From positions 1 to 18,115 of the forward strand of contig DAINSQ010000101.1 of the NCBI GenBank assembly GCA_036741235.1: a DNA stretch of 18,115 bases. Direction: 5' to 3'. Each line of letters begins with the position of its first letter. Position 1 is the stretch's first letter. The translations under genes and the position numbers were made by a program. A model generated the notes under the pieces. That model was given only the letters and a program-made list of their open reading frames with translations, did no database searches and was not told the DNA's origin. This DNA is from JABWBR01 sp036741235. GTDB taxonomy: Bacteria; Bacteroidota; Bacteroidia; Chitinophagales; Saprospiraceae. Shown here piece by piece: positions 6,193 through 15,200 of the stretch.

Positions 6193-6579
6193 ATGGAAAT
6201 GATCAATGCCATCGGGAGAAGAAAGTCAGCCGTAGCGCGCGTTTACCTCACCAAAGGTGACGGAAAAATCACCGTAAACGACAAAGACTACAAAGCGTAT
6301 TTCCCGCAAGTATACATACAACACAGCATCTCGGCGCCGTTCGAAACTGTCAACGCCGAGAAGATCTACGATCTGTAGATCAATGTGGCCGGCGGAGGAT
6401 ACAAGGGACAGGCAGAGGACGTGCGCATGGACATTTCACGCGCACTGGTGAAGCTCAACGAGGATTTCCGCAAGCCGCTCAAGGACAGGAAGTTCCTCAC
6501 CCGCGACGCTCGCGAAGTAGAACGCAAGAAGTATGGCAAGCCCAAGGCACGCCGCAGCTTCCAGTTCAGCAAGCGCTAA
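6193..6579 (+). pseudogene. rpsI: 30S ribosomal protein S9, interrupted by in-frame TAG at codon 62
   Basis: The frame from ATG 6193 gives a normal S9 start (INAIGRRKSAVARVYLTKGD) and runs to residue 61 in KIYDL. Codon 62 (6376-6378) is TAG. With no frameshift it then resumes as INVAGGGYKGQAEDVRM and continues to the canonical S9 end SFQFSKR at 6579. Full length would be 128 residues, normal for the family. Relatives usually have Lys or Gln at this site, so one base change (AAG or CAG to TAG) accounts for it. S9 is essential, and its C-terminal tail reaches the P-site tRNA. The intact second half argues for a sequencing/consensus error, a very recent mutation with a second functional copy elsewhere, or suppression. 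TAG ends two other genes here, so global reassignment is unlikely. I label it pseudogene only because the reading frame is broken as given. Confidence 0.85.
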
Positions 6580-6616
6580 TTTTTATTTTTCCTTGTAAAT
6601 CTTCAATTGAACAGCA

Positions 6617-7339
6617 ATGGCAAAACCGACCTATAAAGAACTGCTGGATGCCGGTGTTCACTTCGGCCACCTCAAAAAGAAGTGGAACCCCAAAATGGCG
6701 CAATACATTTTTATGGAGCGCAAAGGTATCCACATTATCGACCTCAACCGCACGATCGACTGCATGGAGCGCGCCGCTAACGCAATGCGCCAAATCGCCA
6801 AGTCGGGCCGCAAAGTGATGTTTGTGGCTACCAAAAAGCAAGCCCGCGATATCGTGGCCAACGCCGCCAATAGCGTGGGTATGCCCTACGTGACCGATCG
6901 CTGGCTCGGCGGTATGATGACTAACTTCGCCACTATCCGCCGCTCGGTCAAGAAAATGAATACGATCGAACGCATGCTCCAGGATGGCACGGTGCAGAAT
7001 ATGACTAAAAAGGAACGCCTGATGATGAACCGCGAGCTGGCCAAACTCGACAAGGTGCTCGGCGGTATCGCCAACCTTAACCGCCTGCCCGCAGCTATCT
7101 TCGTGGTCGATATCCACCACGAACACATCGCTGTGGCAGAAGCGCACAAACTGGGCATCCGTACCTTCGGCATCGTGGATACGAACTCCGACCCCAACCA
7201 GGTCGACTTCCCCATCCCTGGCAATGACGACGCCTCCAAATCAGTGGCTATCATTACCGAATATATGGTGGAAGCTATTCGCCAGGGCCTCGAAGAGCGC
7301 AAGCAAACAAAGACCGAAAAAGAACCCGCAGGCGAATAA
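6617..7339 (+). CDS. rpsB: 30S ribosomal protein S2
   Basis: This 240-residue protein is S2 of the small subunit. Signature segments are AGVHFGHLKKKWNPKM (12-27), the IIDLNRTI stretch (40-47), DRWLGGMMTNF (94-104), the coiled-coil insertion around 106-145, VDTNSDP (187-193) and IPGNDDA (200-206). The C-terminal tail is charged and short. The ATG at 6617 lies 37 bases after rpsI and gives the standard MAKPTYKELLDAGVHFGH start. It is the third gene of the operon, followed 102 bases later by tsf, its usual partner. I saw no recognisable S2-binding leader or separate promoter upstream. Confidence 0.97.
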   Translation: MAKPTYKELLDAGVHFGHLKKKWNPKMAQYIFMERKGIHIIDLNRTIDCMERAANAMRQIAKSGRKVMFVATKKQARDIVANAANSVGMPYVTDRWLGGMMTNFATIRRSVKKMNTIERMLQDGTVQNMTKKERLMMNRELAKLDKVLGGIANLNRLPAAIFVVDIHHEHIAVAEAHKLGIRTFGIVDTNSDPNQVDFPIPGNDDASKSVAIITEYMVEAIRQGLEERKQTKTEKEPAGE

Positions 7340-7441
7340 TAGCGACTCAGGAAAGATTTCAGCTCGCCGTGTTTTGACCAGAAGCGATGTTTTGCGCTGA
7401 TCTCTTTTTCCCTTTTTTTCATTCTAAAGACTAACGACACA

Positions 7442-8284
7442 ATGAGCGTAATTTCTCCAGCTGATATTAAAAAACTGCGCGATATGACCGGCGCAGGTAT
7501 GATGGACTGCAAAGCCGCCCTCGCTGAAGCTGAAGGCGATTTCGATAAGGCAATCGAAGTATTGCGCAAAAAAGGCCTCAAAGCCAGTATCAAACGCGCC
7601 GACCGCGATGCCCGCGAAGGCGTGGTGATCGCTATGGTCTCCGATGACCACAAGCGCGGCGTGGTGGTAAAATTGAGCTGCGAAACCGACTTTGTGGCCC
7701 GCAATGAGGATTTTATCAACCTCGCAAAAAGCTTCGCCCAAACCGCACTCGATAATTTCCCCACCAACCTCGAAGCGCTGCTGGCACTGCCCTACGGCGA
7801 TATTACGATCGGCGACAAAGTGATCGAGCAGGTAGGCGTTATCGGCGAAAAAATCGAACTGGCCGCTTACGAGTGTATCGAAGCGCCCCAGGTAGCCCCC
7901 TATATCCACATGGGCTACAAGGCCGGCGTGCTGGTAGGCCTCAATAAAGACAACGCCAACTTCTTTGAAGCAGGCCGCGACGTGGCTATGCAGGTAGCCG
8001 CCCTCAAGGCCGTCGCCGTAGATAAGGACGACGTGCCCCAGGCGCTTATCGACAAGGAATTGGAAATCCGCACCGAACTGGCTCTCAACGATCCCAGAAA
8101 TGCCAACAAACCCAAAGAATTGTTGGAGAAGATCGCACAGGGCAGCCTCAATAAGTTCTTCCAGGAAGTTACCCTCCTCAACCAGGATTTTGTGAAAGAC
8201 AATAGCAAAAAGGTGGGCGAGTACCTGAAGAGCATCGACAAGGAACTTACCGTCACCGGCTTCCGCCACGTGGCGCTGGGTTAA
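7442..8284 (+). CDS. tsf: Elongation factor Ts
   Basis: This 280-residue protein is the nucleotide-exchange factor that regenerates EF-Tu-GTP. The N-terminal UBA-like domain (about 3-45) contains IKKLRDMTGAGMMDCKAAL. The EF-Tu-contacting core begins with the hallmark TDFVARN (82-88), and the C-terminal half shows the family pattern IDKELEIRTEL followed by QGSLNKFFQEVTLLNQ. Length and domain order are standard for Bacteroidota. The start ATG is at 7442, in a 102-base gap after rpsB with no TAnnTTTG element, so it is probably co-transcribed. A strong terminator hairpin follows eight bases after the stop, closing the operon. Confidence 0.97.
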   Translation: MSVISPADIKKLRDMTGAGMMDCKAALAEAEGDFDKAIEVLRKKGLKASIKRADRDAREGVVIAMVSDDHKRGVVVKLSCETDFVARNEDFINLAKSFAQTALDNFPTNLEALLALPYGDITIGDKVIEQVGVIGEKIELAAYECIEAPQVAPYIHMGYKAGVLVGLNKDNANFFEAGRDVAMQVAALKAVAVDKDDVPQALIDKELEIRTELALNDPRNANKPKELLEKIAQGSLNKFFQEVTLLNQDFVKDNSKKVGEYLKSIDKELTVTGFRHVALG

Positions 8285-8291
8285 AAAAGCG

Positions 8292-8332
8292 CAAGCGTCA
8301 TTCGGAGTTTTCCGGATGACGCTTGTTGTTTT
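8292..8332 (+). terminator. Rho-independent terminator after tsf
   Basis: CAAGCGTCATTCGGA (8292-8306) pairs with TCCGGATGACGCTTG (8311-8325) as a 15-bp stem with one wobble pair and a GTTT loop. The T-rich run TTGTTTT (8326-8332) follows. It sits directly after the tsf stop. The pyrH -33 TTG (8326-8328) is in its T-tract, so the end of one unit and the start of the next are packed together. Confidence 0.85.
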
Positions 8333-8355
8333 AGGCCGGGAGGAAATTATTTTTG
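8326..8355 (+). promoter_or_regulatory. Promoter of pyrH
   Basis: TTG (8326-8328), a 19-base spacer and TATTTTTG (8348-8355) match the Bacteroidota promoter consensus. The predicted start near 8362 gives a leader of about 20 bases before the pyrH ATG at 8383. Together with the terminator just upstream, this makes pyrH an independent unit rather than part of the rplM operon. Confidence 0.65.
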
Positions 8356-8382
8356 TATCAAGATTAGGTCTTTTACCCAATT

Positions 8383-9096
8383 ATGTCCTTAAAGTATAAA
8401 AGAGTCCTCCTCAAATTGAGCGGCGAGTCGCTCATGGGTGATCAAAATTTCGGCATCTCCGCCAATATGCTCCGCCATTATGCCAACCAGATCAAAATAT
8501 TGGTTGACCACGGCGTCGAAGTCGCCGTGGTGATCGGCGGCGGCAATATCTTCCGGGGCCTCCAGGCCGCAGCCAGCGGCATCGACCGCGTACAGGGCGA
8601 CTATATGGGCATGATGGCCACGGTGATCAACGGCATGGCCATTCAAAGCGCGCTGGAAAGCCTGGGCGTTTATACCCGCCTGATCTCGGCCATCGAGATG
8701 AAGGCTATCGCCGAACCCTATATCCGCCGCCGCGCTATCCGCCACCTCGAAAAAGGCAGGGTGGTGATTTTCTCCGCCGGCACCGGCAGCCCCTATTTTA
8801 CTACCGATTCGGCCGCAGCCCTGCGCGCCAACGAAATCAATGCCGACGTCATCCTTAAAGGCACCCGCGTCGACGGCATCTATACCGCCGACCCCGAAAA
8901 GGATCCTACCGCCCAGAAATTCGATACGCTGACTTTCGCCAAGGTGATCAGCCTGGGCCTCAGCGTGATGGATATGACGGCTTTTACGCTCTGCCAGGAA
9001 AACAACCTGCCCATTATCGTTTTCGATATCAACGACGACAGCAATCTACTGCGCATTGTGAAAGGCGAAGCGGTGGGGACGCTGGTGGAGGGGTGA
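8383..9096 (+). CDS. pyrH: Uridylate kinase (UMP kinase)
   Basis: This 237-residue protein belongs to the amino-acid-kinase fold and phosphorylates UMP to UDP with ATP in pyrimidine nucleotide synthesis; bacterial enzymes are hexamers, usually activated by GTP and inhibited by UTP. Evidence is the N-terminal VLLKLSGESL (8-17), the GGGNIFRG loop (52-59), GDYMGMMATVING (72-84), the FSAGTGSPYFTTD segment (130-142) and KGTRVDGIYTADP (159-171). Length is typical. It starts at ATG 8383, after a terminator and its own promoter. In many bacteria frr follows pyrH; here it is missing, and the next gene is convergent with only seven bases between the two stops. Confidence 0.97.
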   Translation: MSLKYKRVLLKLSGESLMGDQNFGISANMLRHYANQIKILVDHGVEVAVVIGGGNIFRGLQAAASGIDRVQGDYMGMMATVINGMAIQSALESLGVYTRLISAIEMKAIAEPYIRRRAIRHLEKGRVVIFSAGTGSPYFTTDSAAALRANEINADVILKGTRVDGIYTADPEKDPTAQKFDTLTFAKVISLGLSVMDMTAFTLCQENNLPIIVFDINDDSNLLRIVKGEAVGTLVEG

Positions 9097-9103
9097 AACT
9101 TTT

Positions 9104-12100
9104 CTATCTGATAATCGCCACTTCACCGCTCACCTGTTCCCGTTGCCCGTCGAGGCGCTCCAATTCAAGGACGTACACATAAACGCCGGCAGACACGGGT
9201 TTGCCGCCTCTGCCTTTGGCGTCCCATACGGGCGTTTCCGGTTGGGGGTTTTGCACGTCTGCCAGTAGGGCGCCCCAGCGGTCGAAGATGCGCAGGCGCA
9301 GCAGGCGGCTCACCGAGGCGTCGGCAAAGACGACCAGGGCGTCGTTGATACCGTCGGCATTGGGGCTCAAGGCATTGGGCACAAATACCCCCGCCTGGCG
9401 TTCAACAAACACCCATAAGGCATCCTCTACCCGACAGCCCGCCGTATCGGTCAATATCAGCGAGTATAAGGTGCTGCGCAAGGGTTGCGCTACGGTGTAC
9501 ACACAGGTATCGCAGCGCAGACCCTCCGGCGGCGACCATTGGGCGAAGGCTGATTGAGCCGCGTTGGTTTGCGGGTTCAGCGTTATGCTGTCGCCCAATG
9601 ACAACTGAACATCCGATCCCAGGTCTAAGGCCAGGGCGGTTGGTTGGGCCAGCGTTAGTTGCAGGGTTCCCAGGCAGCCGGCGGCGTCTTCGGCCTCCAG
9701 CGTGTAGGCGCCCGCCGTCAGCCCCCCAAATATTGGCGAAGACTGCCAGCCGCCGCGCCCGACGAGCCGGTAGTGATACGGCGGCAAGCCTCCCAGGGGC
9801 TGCTCTGCGCTGATGCTGCCATCGGCATAGCCGTGGCAACTGGGCGGCACAGCCGCAGCCGCCAGCGACAGCGCGTCGTCCGACAGGGTAATGCCTCCCT
9901 GGGCCGCGCACCCGCCCGGCCCGGTGACGGTGACCCCGTACCAGCCGCCTGCGCTAACCTGCAAGCTGGGCCCGGTGGAGCCGTCCGACCACGTATAAGC
10001 CTGGTGGGCGCCCGGCGACAGCACGACCGGCTCGCCCCGGCACAGACTGCCCTGGGTACTCCATTGCAATGTCGGCGGAGGAATGACTTCCAGGTGCAGT
10101 ATCAATATGCTGTCGCAACCCGAAACGCCGATCAGCGTATCGGCATATATACCGGGTTCGCTGAGCGACTGGCCGGCAAAAAAGTAGGCCTCGCCCTCGC
10201 ATATAGATTGTGCCAATTCGACATGGGTCGGAATCAACTCCAGGTTCAGGCATATCACGGAATCGCAGCCGGCAACGGTGTTGAAGTTGATGCACATCGT
10301 GGTGTCGCCGGCCAGCGGAAGGCCGTAGAAGTAATAGGTTTCTCCGGCACATATCTGCGCGTTGTTGACGATGCGGAAGGTATCCAAAAACTGCACGCTG
10401 ATGCAGTGTACCGAATCGCAGCCCGACAGGGCGGCGTAGTAGCTGCACAGCGTCGTATCGGCGTAATAGCTTTGCCCTTCATATTCGAAAGCCTCGCCGG
10501 CGCAGCGTTGTTGAATCGATTGCGTATAAATAGTATCGATTTGCTGTAGTTGCGCCTGGGCTATTGCCGTACACCCTTGCGCATCGGTCAGCGTAAGGCT
10601 GTGAAGCCCCCCGCCGAGCTGATCGGCCTGCGGGCCGCTGTCGCCGTTGCTCCACTGGAAGTTATAGGGCGTCGTGCCGCCCGTAGCCTGGGCGCTGAGC
10701 GTACCGCTGTTGCCGCAAGCAACACCGGCGCCGCTGATGCTCACCGACAGGCTATCGGGTTGGCCCAGCGTCAGGCTAAGCGAACGGCTACAGCCCAGGG
10801 CATCGGTGACGGTAAAATAGTGTTCGCCGGCAGGCAGGTCGTTGCGCTGGGGCCCTTGTACACCGTCAGACCAGCTATACTGGTAGGGCGCCTGGGTGCC
10901 GCCTGCCGCGATATCGATGGCGCCGGTAAAGCCGTAGCAGGCCGGATCCACGGCGTTTATTTGTACTTGCAGGGCTGAAGTGTCCACCAGCAAGTAGGCA
11001 TGGGTGATGATGCCGCTGTATATGCCAGAACGCGGTAATACGTGTATTTGTCTTTCGCCGTAGGCCGGGCTGGGGGCGTCGTTGTTGTAGCGGACGAGCG
11101 ACAGGGCCTGCTCGAAGTCGGCTGTAGAAGCGCCGCCGGGGCTGTAGAGGACTAACCGGGTCGTGCCTTCGCCGGCAACGGGCACAGGTGGCGCAGCGGT
11201 CAGACTCAGGTATTCCATTCCGGCATCGAGCACGCCGTCGAGGATAATTTCTATGGAGTCGAGGTCGAGCACGGCGTTCAGTCGCAGGTCGGCATCAGCC
11301 ACCGGCACGGGGGTACGGCATATCGTATCGCGATAATCGCCGGGAGCGGCGGCCAGGCTGCTGCCGTCTTCGTCGAGGACGGCCTGGAGTTCGCAGGGCG
11401 GTCGCCAGCATGACTGCCTGGCAGTGGCGCCGTAGAGATGCCGGTCCGTTTGACATACCTCGGTTAGGGCATAGCTGTCCAGATCAAAGCGATAGATCCT
11501 GCTGCCCGAGCTATCGGTACCGATGGCAAAAGTGACAATGCTGTCGCAGCGGTACGGGAAGCTGACCATAGCGTGTATCGGCGGCACGGTATCCGGAAAA
11601 GTATACAGCGTCTGGCTGGCCATGGGGTTTGCCTGGTTGATTTCCACGAGGGTATGGCTCACCGTGGTCAGCAGCAGGCGACCGTCGCGGTAGGTCATAG
11701 CGCCGCCGGCCCGCATGTCGGGAGGCAGGTAACCCAAAAAATCAAATTGCTCCGCGGCGGGGTCAAAAACCATCACACCGGCGCCGGCCAGGTACAGGTT
11801 GTTGGCATAATCGCATGTCATGGCCTCGACCAGGGTGTCGTAATTCTGGACAAAAATACCGGGGTAAACACCAAGCAGGGAATCGTCCACAGGGGGAAAT
11901 AAACTAATAAACCCTAATTCATATAAACCTCTGGAAGCCGGCCCATTTAGAGGACAAAAAAAGCAATCCAAAAATGAAAAAATACGTCCACCGGTTGTAA
12001 ACGAGCCGTCATTATAATCATCGAATAAGGTGCTATGAATCGAGCCCAATTTACAACTATCTATACTATACCGGCCCATTCTGGAAGATCCAATTCCGAC

Positions 12101-12217
12101 TTCTTCAGAAGTATGGTTGTTCATATACCAAAACTCCTGGCCATTGGCCCATGCCATTTCAAACAGAAACGCCAATGCAAAAAGGGCTATTTTTAATTGT
12201 GTACTGATGTTATTCAT
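9104..12217 (-). CDS. Secreted SprB/Ig-repeat protein with gliding-motility type C-terminal domain (T9SS type B)
   Basis: This is a 1037-residue exported protein. A signal peptide covers about residues 1-26. Residues 28-270 resemble a propeller-like region with repeated short strands. About 300-415 is a conserved-looking beta domain (VRYNNDAPSPAYGERQIHV at 375-393). SprB-type repeats with the WSDG/WSNG and VTDALGC pattern lie at about 419-487 and 490-558. Three repeats of the form C-x-GE-x-Y/F-x-F-x-G ending in GCDS lie at 560-713, and another Ig/SprB-like block at 714-860. Residues 944-1037 (VFVPNALSPNADGIND, RIFDRWGALL, SAGVYVYVLE) form the gliding-motility-associated CHU_C domain, a T9SS type B signal. 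It is probably a cell-surface or released adhesin-like protein. It is the last gene of the three-gene cluster, 47 bases after the 1589-residue protein, and ends with TAG. The ligand is unknown. Confidence 0.9.
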   Translation of the reverse strand: MNNISTQLKIALFALAFLFEMAWANGQEFWYMNNHTSEEVGIGSSRMGRYSIDSCKLGSIHSTLFDDYNDGSFTTGGRIFSFLDCFFCPLNGPASRGLYELGFISLFPPVDDSLLGVYPGIFVQNYDTLVEAMTCDYANNLYLAGAGVMVFDPAAEQFDFLGYLPPDMRAGGAMTYRDGRLLLTTVSHTLVEINQANPMASQTLYTFPDTVPPIHAMVSFPYRCDSIVTFAIGTDSSGSRIYRFDLDSYALTEVCQTDRHLYGATARQSCWRPPCELQAVLDEDGSSLAAAPGDYRDTICRTPVPVADADLRLNAVLDLDSIEIILDGVLDAGMEYLSLTAAPPVPVAGEGTTRLVLYSPGGASTADFEQALSLVRYNNDAPSPAYGERQIHVLPRSGIYSGIITHAYLLVDTSALQVQINAVDPACYGFTGAIDIAAGGTQAPYQYSWSDGVQGPQRNDLPAGEHYFTVTDALGCSRSLSLTLGQPDSLSVSISGAGVACGNSGTLSAQATGGTTPYNFQWSNGDSGPQADQLGGGLHSLTLTDAQGCTAIAQAQLQQIDTIYTQSIQQRCAGEAFEYEGQSYYADTTLCSYYAALSGCDSVHCISVQFLDTFRIVNNAQICAGETYYFYGLPLAGDTTMCINFNTVAGCDSVICLNLELIPTHVELAQSICEGEAYFFAGQSLSEPGIYADTLIGVSGCDSILILHLEVIPPPTLQWSTQGSLCRGEPVVLSPGAHQAYTWSDGSTGPSLQVSAGGWYGVTVTGPGGCAAQGGITLSDDALSLAAAAVPPSCHGYADGSISAEQPLGGLPPYHYRLVGRGGWQSSPIFGGLTAGAYTLEAEDAAGCLGTLQLTLAQPTALALDLGSDVQLSLGDSITLNPQTNAAQSAFAQWSPPEGLRCDTCVYTVAQPLRSTLYSLILTDTAGCRVEDALWVFVERQAGVFVPNALSPNADGINDALVVFADASVSRLLRLRIFDRWGALLADVQNPQPETPVWDAKGRGGKPVSAGVYVYVLELERLDGQREQVSGEVAIIR

Positions 12218-12264
12218 CGTCTTGTTTTCAGGTGTATATCAGCTACAAGTAGTCCAGGATTCAT

Positions 12265-15200
12265 TTACCTGGAAATACGCACCAGCTTTAAAGTTTCGCC
12301 AATTCCAGTCTCGCTAACAACTCGAAGATAATATAAACCATCTGTACTGAAATAATGCGCCGGGAAAACAATTTCCTGTTTTCCCGCCTTCAAGCGTTCT
12401 GTTTTCAATACTACTATATTACCTATCGGACTAATTAGTTCAAAATAATATTCCCCGTCGTTATTGCAATTCACTTCCAATACTAATTCATCGGTAAACG
12501 GATTTGGGCGTGTTTGCAAGGTCAGCGGTTGGTACCTGGCACGCTTCGACTCATCTCCTTGATTACCGCCCCAAAGTGCGCCGCAACTTGGGCAGTCAGG
12601 AAGGTTTTCCGTGCCTCCGGGATAATTGTCACAGGAGCCCAGTTCTTCTGTGATATAGCAATTTTCTTCACACATTGTGATCACAAAGCATTCTCCTTCC
12701 GATGGAGTGGAGGGATATGTTTGCTTAATACAGGTAATAGAACTTAGCTCTAAATCTTCATGAAGAAAAGTATTTGTCGTTATACAAAAAACATCAAAAA
12801 TACAATTATCAGGATCCACAGCAGTCCACGTGCATAAAGGGCAATCAGGACATTCTGATGTAGGAACTACAGAAGAACCATCACAACCAAATTCAACATA
12901 GACGTATTCTTCATGAAAAACCAAATTCGGCAACTCGGTCAGCAATCCACTAATAGTTCCGGGCCAAAACAAACATGCGCATTGACCGTTATTCGATAAC
13001 AATGAGGACGTACTATTAAACGGTACATCTACAAAAGTTCCATCCATATAGGTGATGGTGCCTCCTCCAAAACAAGGATTCTCAGAATCCTCAGGTTGAT
13101 ACATCAAGCGGTGCCTGTTAAAATCATCATTACATTCATCTAAATCAGATATTGGAGCTGAACATGTCCTGCAACTAAAGTCTTCTACGATTGCATTAAA
13201 CGGGATTTCTTCATCCAGGTAATCATGAATTACTAAATTTTCACCTTCAGTACCTGCCAGGTTTATCCAGCCGGTGTGTAGTTCCGACCACATTTCATGG
13301 TGTATATCCACGCAAGATGAATACAAACAACCCCATTCGTCTATTACCTGAAGGCAATATGTTCCACCATCATTTTGTCCAATTATAACATCACGTAGCG
13401 GATGATCTGAATCTATAGCATATTTGCTGCCGCCTATGGATTTGAGCAAGGCCGTTCCGCCTTCGCCATCTATCTCTTCGCCATCTTTAAGCCATGTAAA
13501 GGTGGCTATTGTATGGTGTAAATCAATAGGAGGCGAACAAACCAAAAAAGAGAAACTGACGATTGTTTGTTCAAAATTAAATGGCACAATACAAGGATCC
13601 TGATTTTCCAATACCAAACTCTGCGCATGTTCACAAAAGAAGTTAAGGAAAATAGAGGCGTTGTCTATTCTGCCACACCGGTCGATGATGGTCAGGTGAT
13701 AGAATCCTTCCTGCGTTACTCCTTCCAGGTTTTGACTGTAAGCTGCTGTGCCATCCGGTAGCGACCAGATAAATTCGAGGGGTTGCGTTCCACCGGATAT
13801 TTCAGGGTAGATATTCCTGGTATTGTTGGGGCCGGGGGTAACGTTGGCTGCACCCAGCCCAATTTGCGGCCACTGAAAATCACACAACCATACAAATGCC
13901 GATACTAAAGCTTCACAGCCCCTGCTATCCGTCACCGTAAGCCAATAGCTGCCCGAGGCTGCACCCGAGAGGTTTTGGGTGGCGGCGCCGTTGCTCCACA
14001 GGAAGCTATAGGGTGGATAGCCCCCCGATACGCTTACCGTCACGGCGCCGTTTTGTTCGCCCTGGAGAAGACCATCTTCCACAATTTGCGTTTCGGGGGT
14101 AATATTGATCACTGCTGCCGTCAAGTCGGTAAACTCCTCTTGGAGCGTAAACGATTCGGAATAGGTACAGACGTCGTATAGGCCGTAAGTCAGCGTTACG
14201 CCGTAGGTTCCCGGGGGCAGGCCGGCGATATCTTCCATTTGGGCGCCGTTGCTCCAGGTGTAATTGATCTGGCCGGTGTTTTGCCCTGTGGGCGCCAGGC
14301 TGATAGCCCCGTCGTCGAGTTTGCAATAGGGGTTCAACAGGCTCTCCTGGAGGTCGAATATTTGGGATTGGAATACGTTGTAATGTTTCACGGAGGAGCA
14401 GCCGTTCTCATAGCTGACGGTCACCGAGTAGATTCCTGCCGCCTGGCCGTTGATGTCTTCAACTGTGGCGCCGTTGCTCCAGGCATAAGTCAGGCTGCCG
14501 GGATCGGCGGCGGTTACTGTCAGGTCTATGGCGCCGAGGGGATCGGGGCCGCAGATGTGCTCAATGACTGCCGCGCCGATCTGGAAATAATTTGCGCTGT
14601 TGATCCACCCCACCTCGAAAGGGCCGCCGGCGGTACTCTGCCCGCAGGCATCGGTTACGGTTACGTAGTAATTGCCCGGCGCCAGGTCGTTGATGAAAGG
14701 TTCGGCGCCTGATGCGCTATAGCCGGCAGGGCCGCTCCACTGGTAGGCGTAGGGCGCTTGCCCTCCCTGGTGGAAAACGCGCAGGGCGCCGTTGTGCGAT
14801 TCGCCGCAAGCGGCATTATCGGTAGCGCCGGTAAACGCCGGTGGGTTATAAGCCGGTACGCTAAAACTCTGTGACAGTTGTTGGCCGCAGGCATCGCTTA
14901 CTGTTACGGTGTAAGAAGTTGCGCCTGCAAGTCCTTGCGCCAGGGGGCCGACGGCCCCGTTGCTCCATTGATAAACATAAGGCGGTTTGCCCCCCGAAGC
15001 GCTGACCAACAGAAAACCCTGGACGCCGCCCGGACAGGAAGCGCCGGCATCGGCAAGGCTCAACACGGGGGGGCCGACAGCAGACAGCGGGTCGGGGCAA
15101 AAAGTGAGTTGCTGTGAGCACGCCAATTCCGTTACCTGGGCGCAATAGGCAATTCCCGGGGCGACCCCTTCCAGGCACAGGCCGGCGGGGCCGGCAGGAA

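Noticed and set aside
6376..6378. Genome-wide reassignment of TAG to an amino acid
   Set aside because: TAG is the proper terminator of HMG-CoA reductase (2742-2744) and of the 1037-residue protein (9104-9106), each at the natural end of its final domain or fold.
6385..6579. A separate gene starting at GTG for the second half of S9
   Set aside because: A split S9 has no precedent that I know of, and the frame is exactly continuous with the first half, so one interrupted gene is simpler.
9659..10549. A 296-codon plus-strand frame inside the 1037-residue secreted gene
   Set aside because: It is antisense to SprB and GCDS repeats that are clearly coding on the minus strand; the product is Arg/Ala/Gly-rich with no motif.
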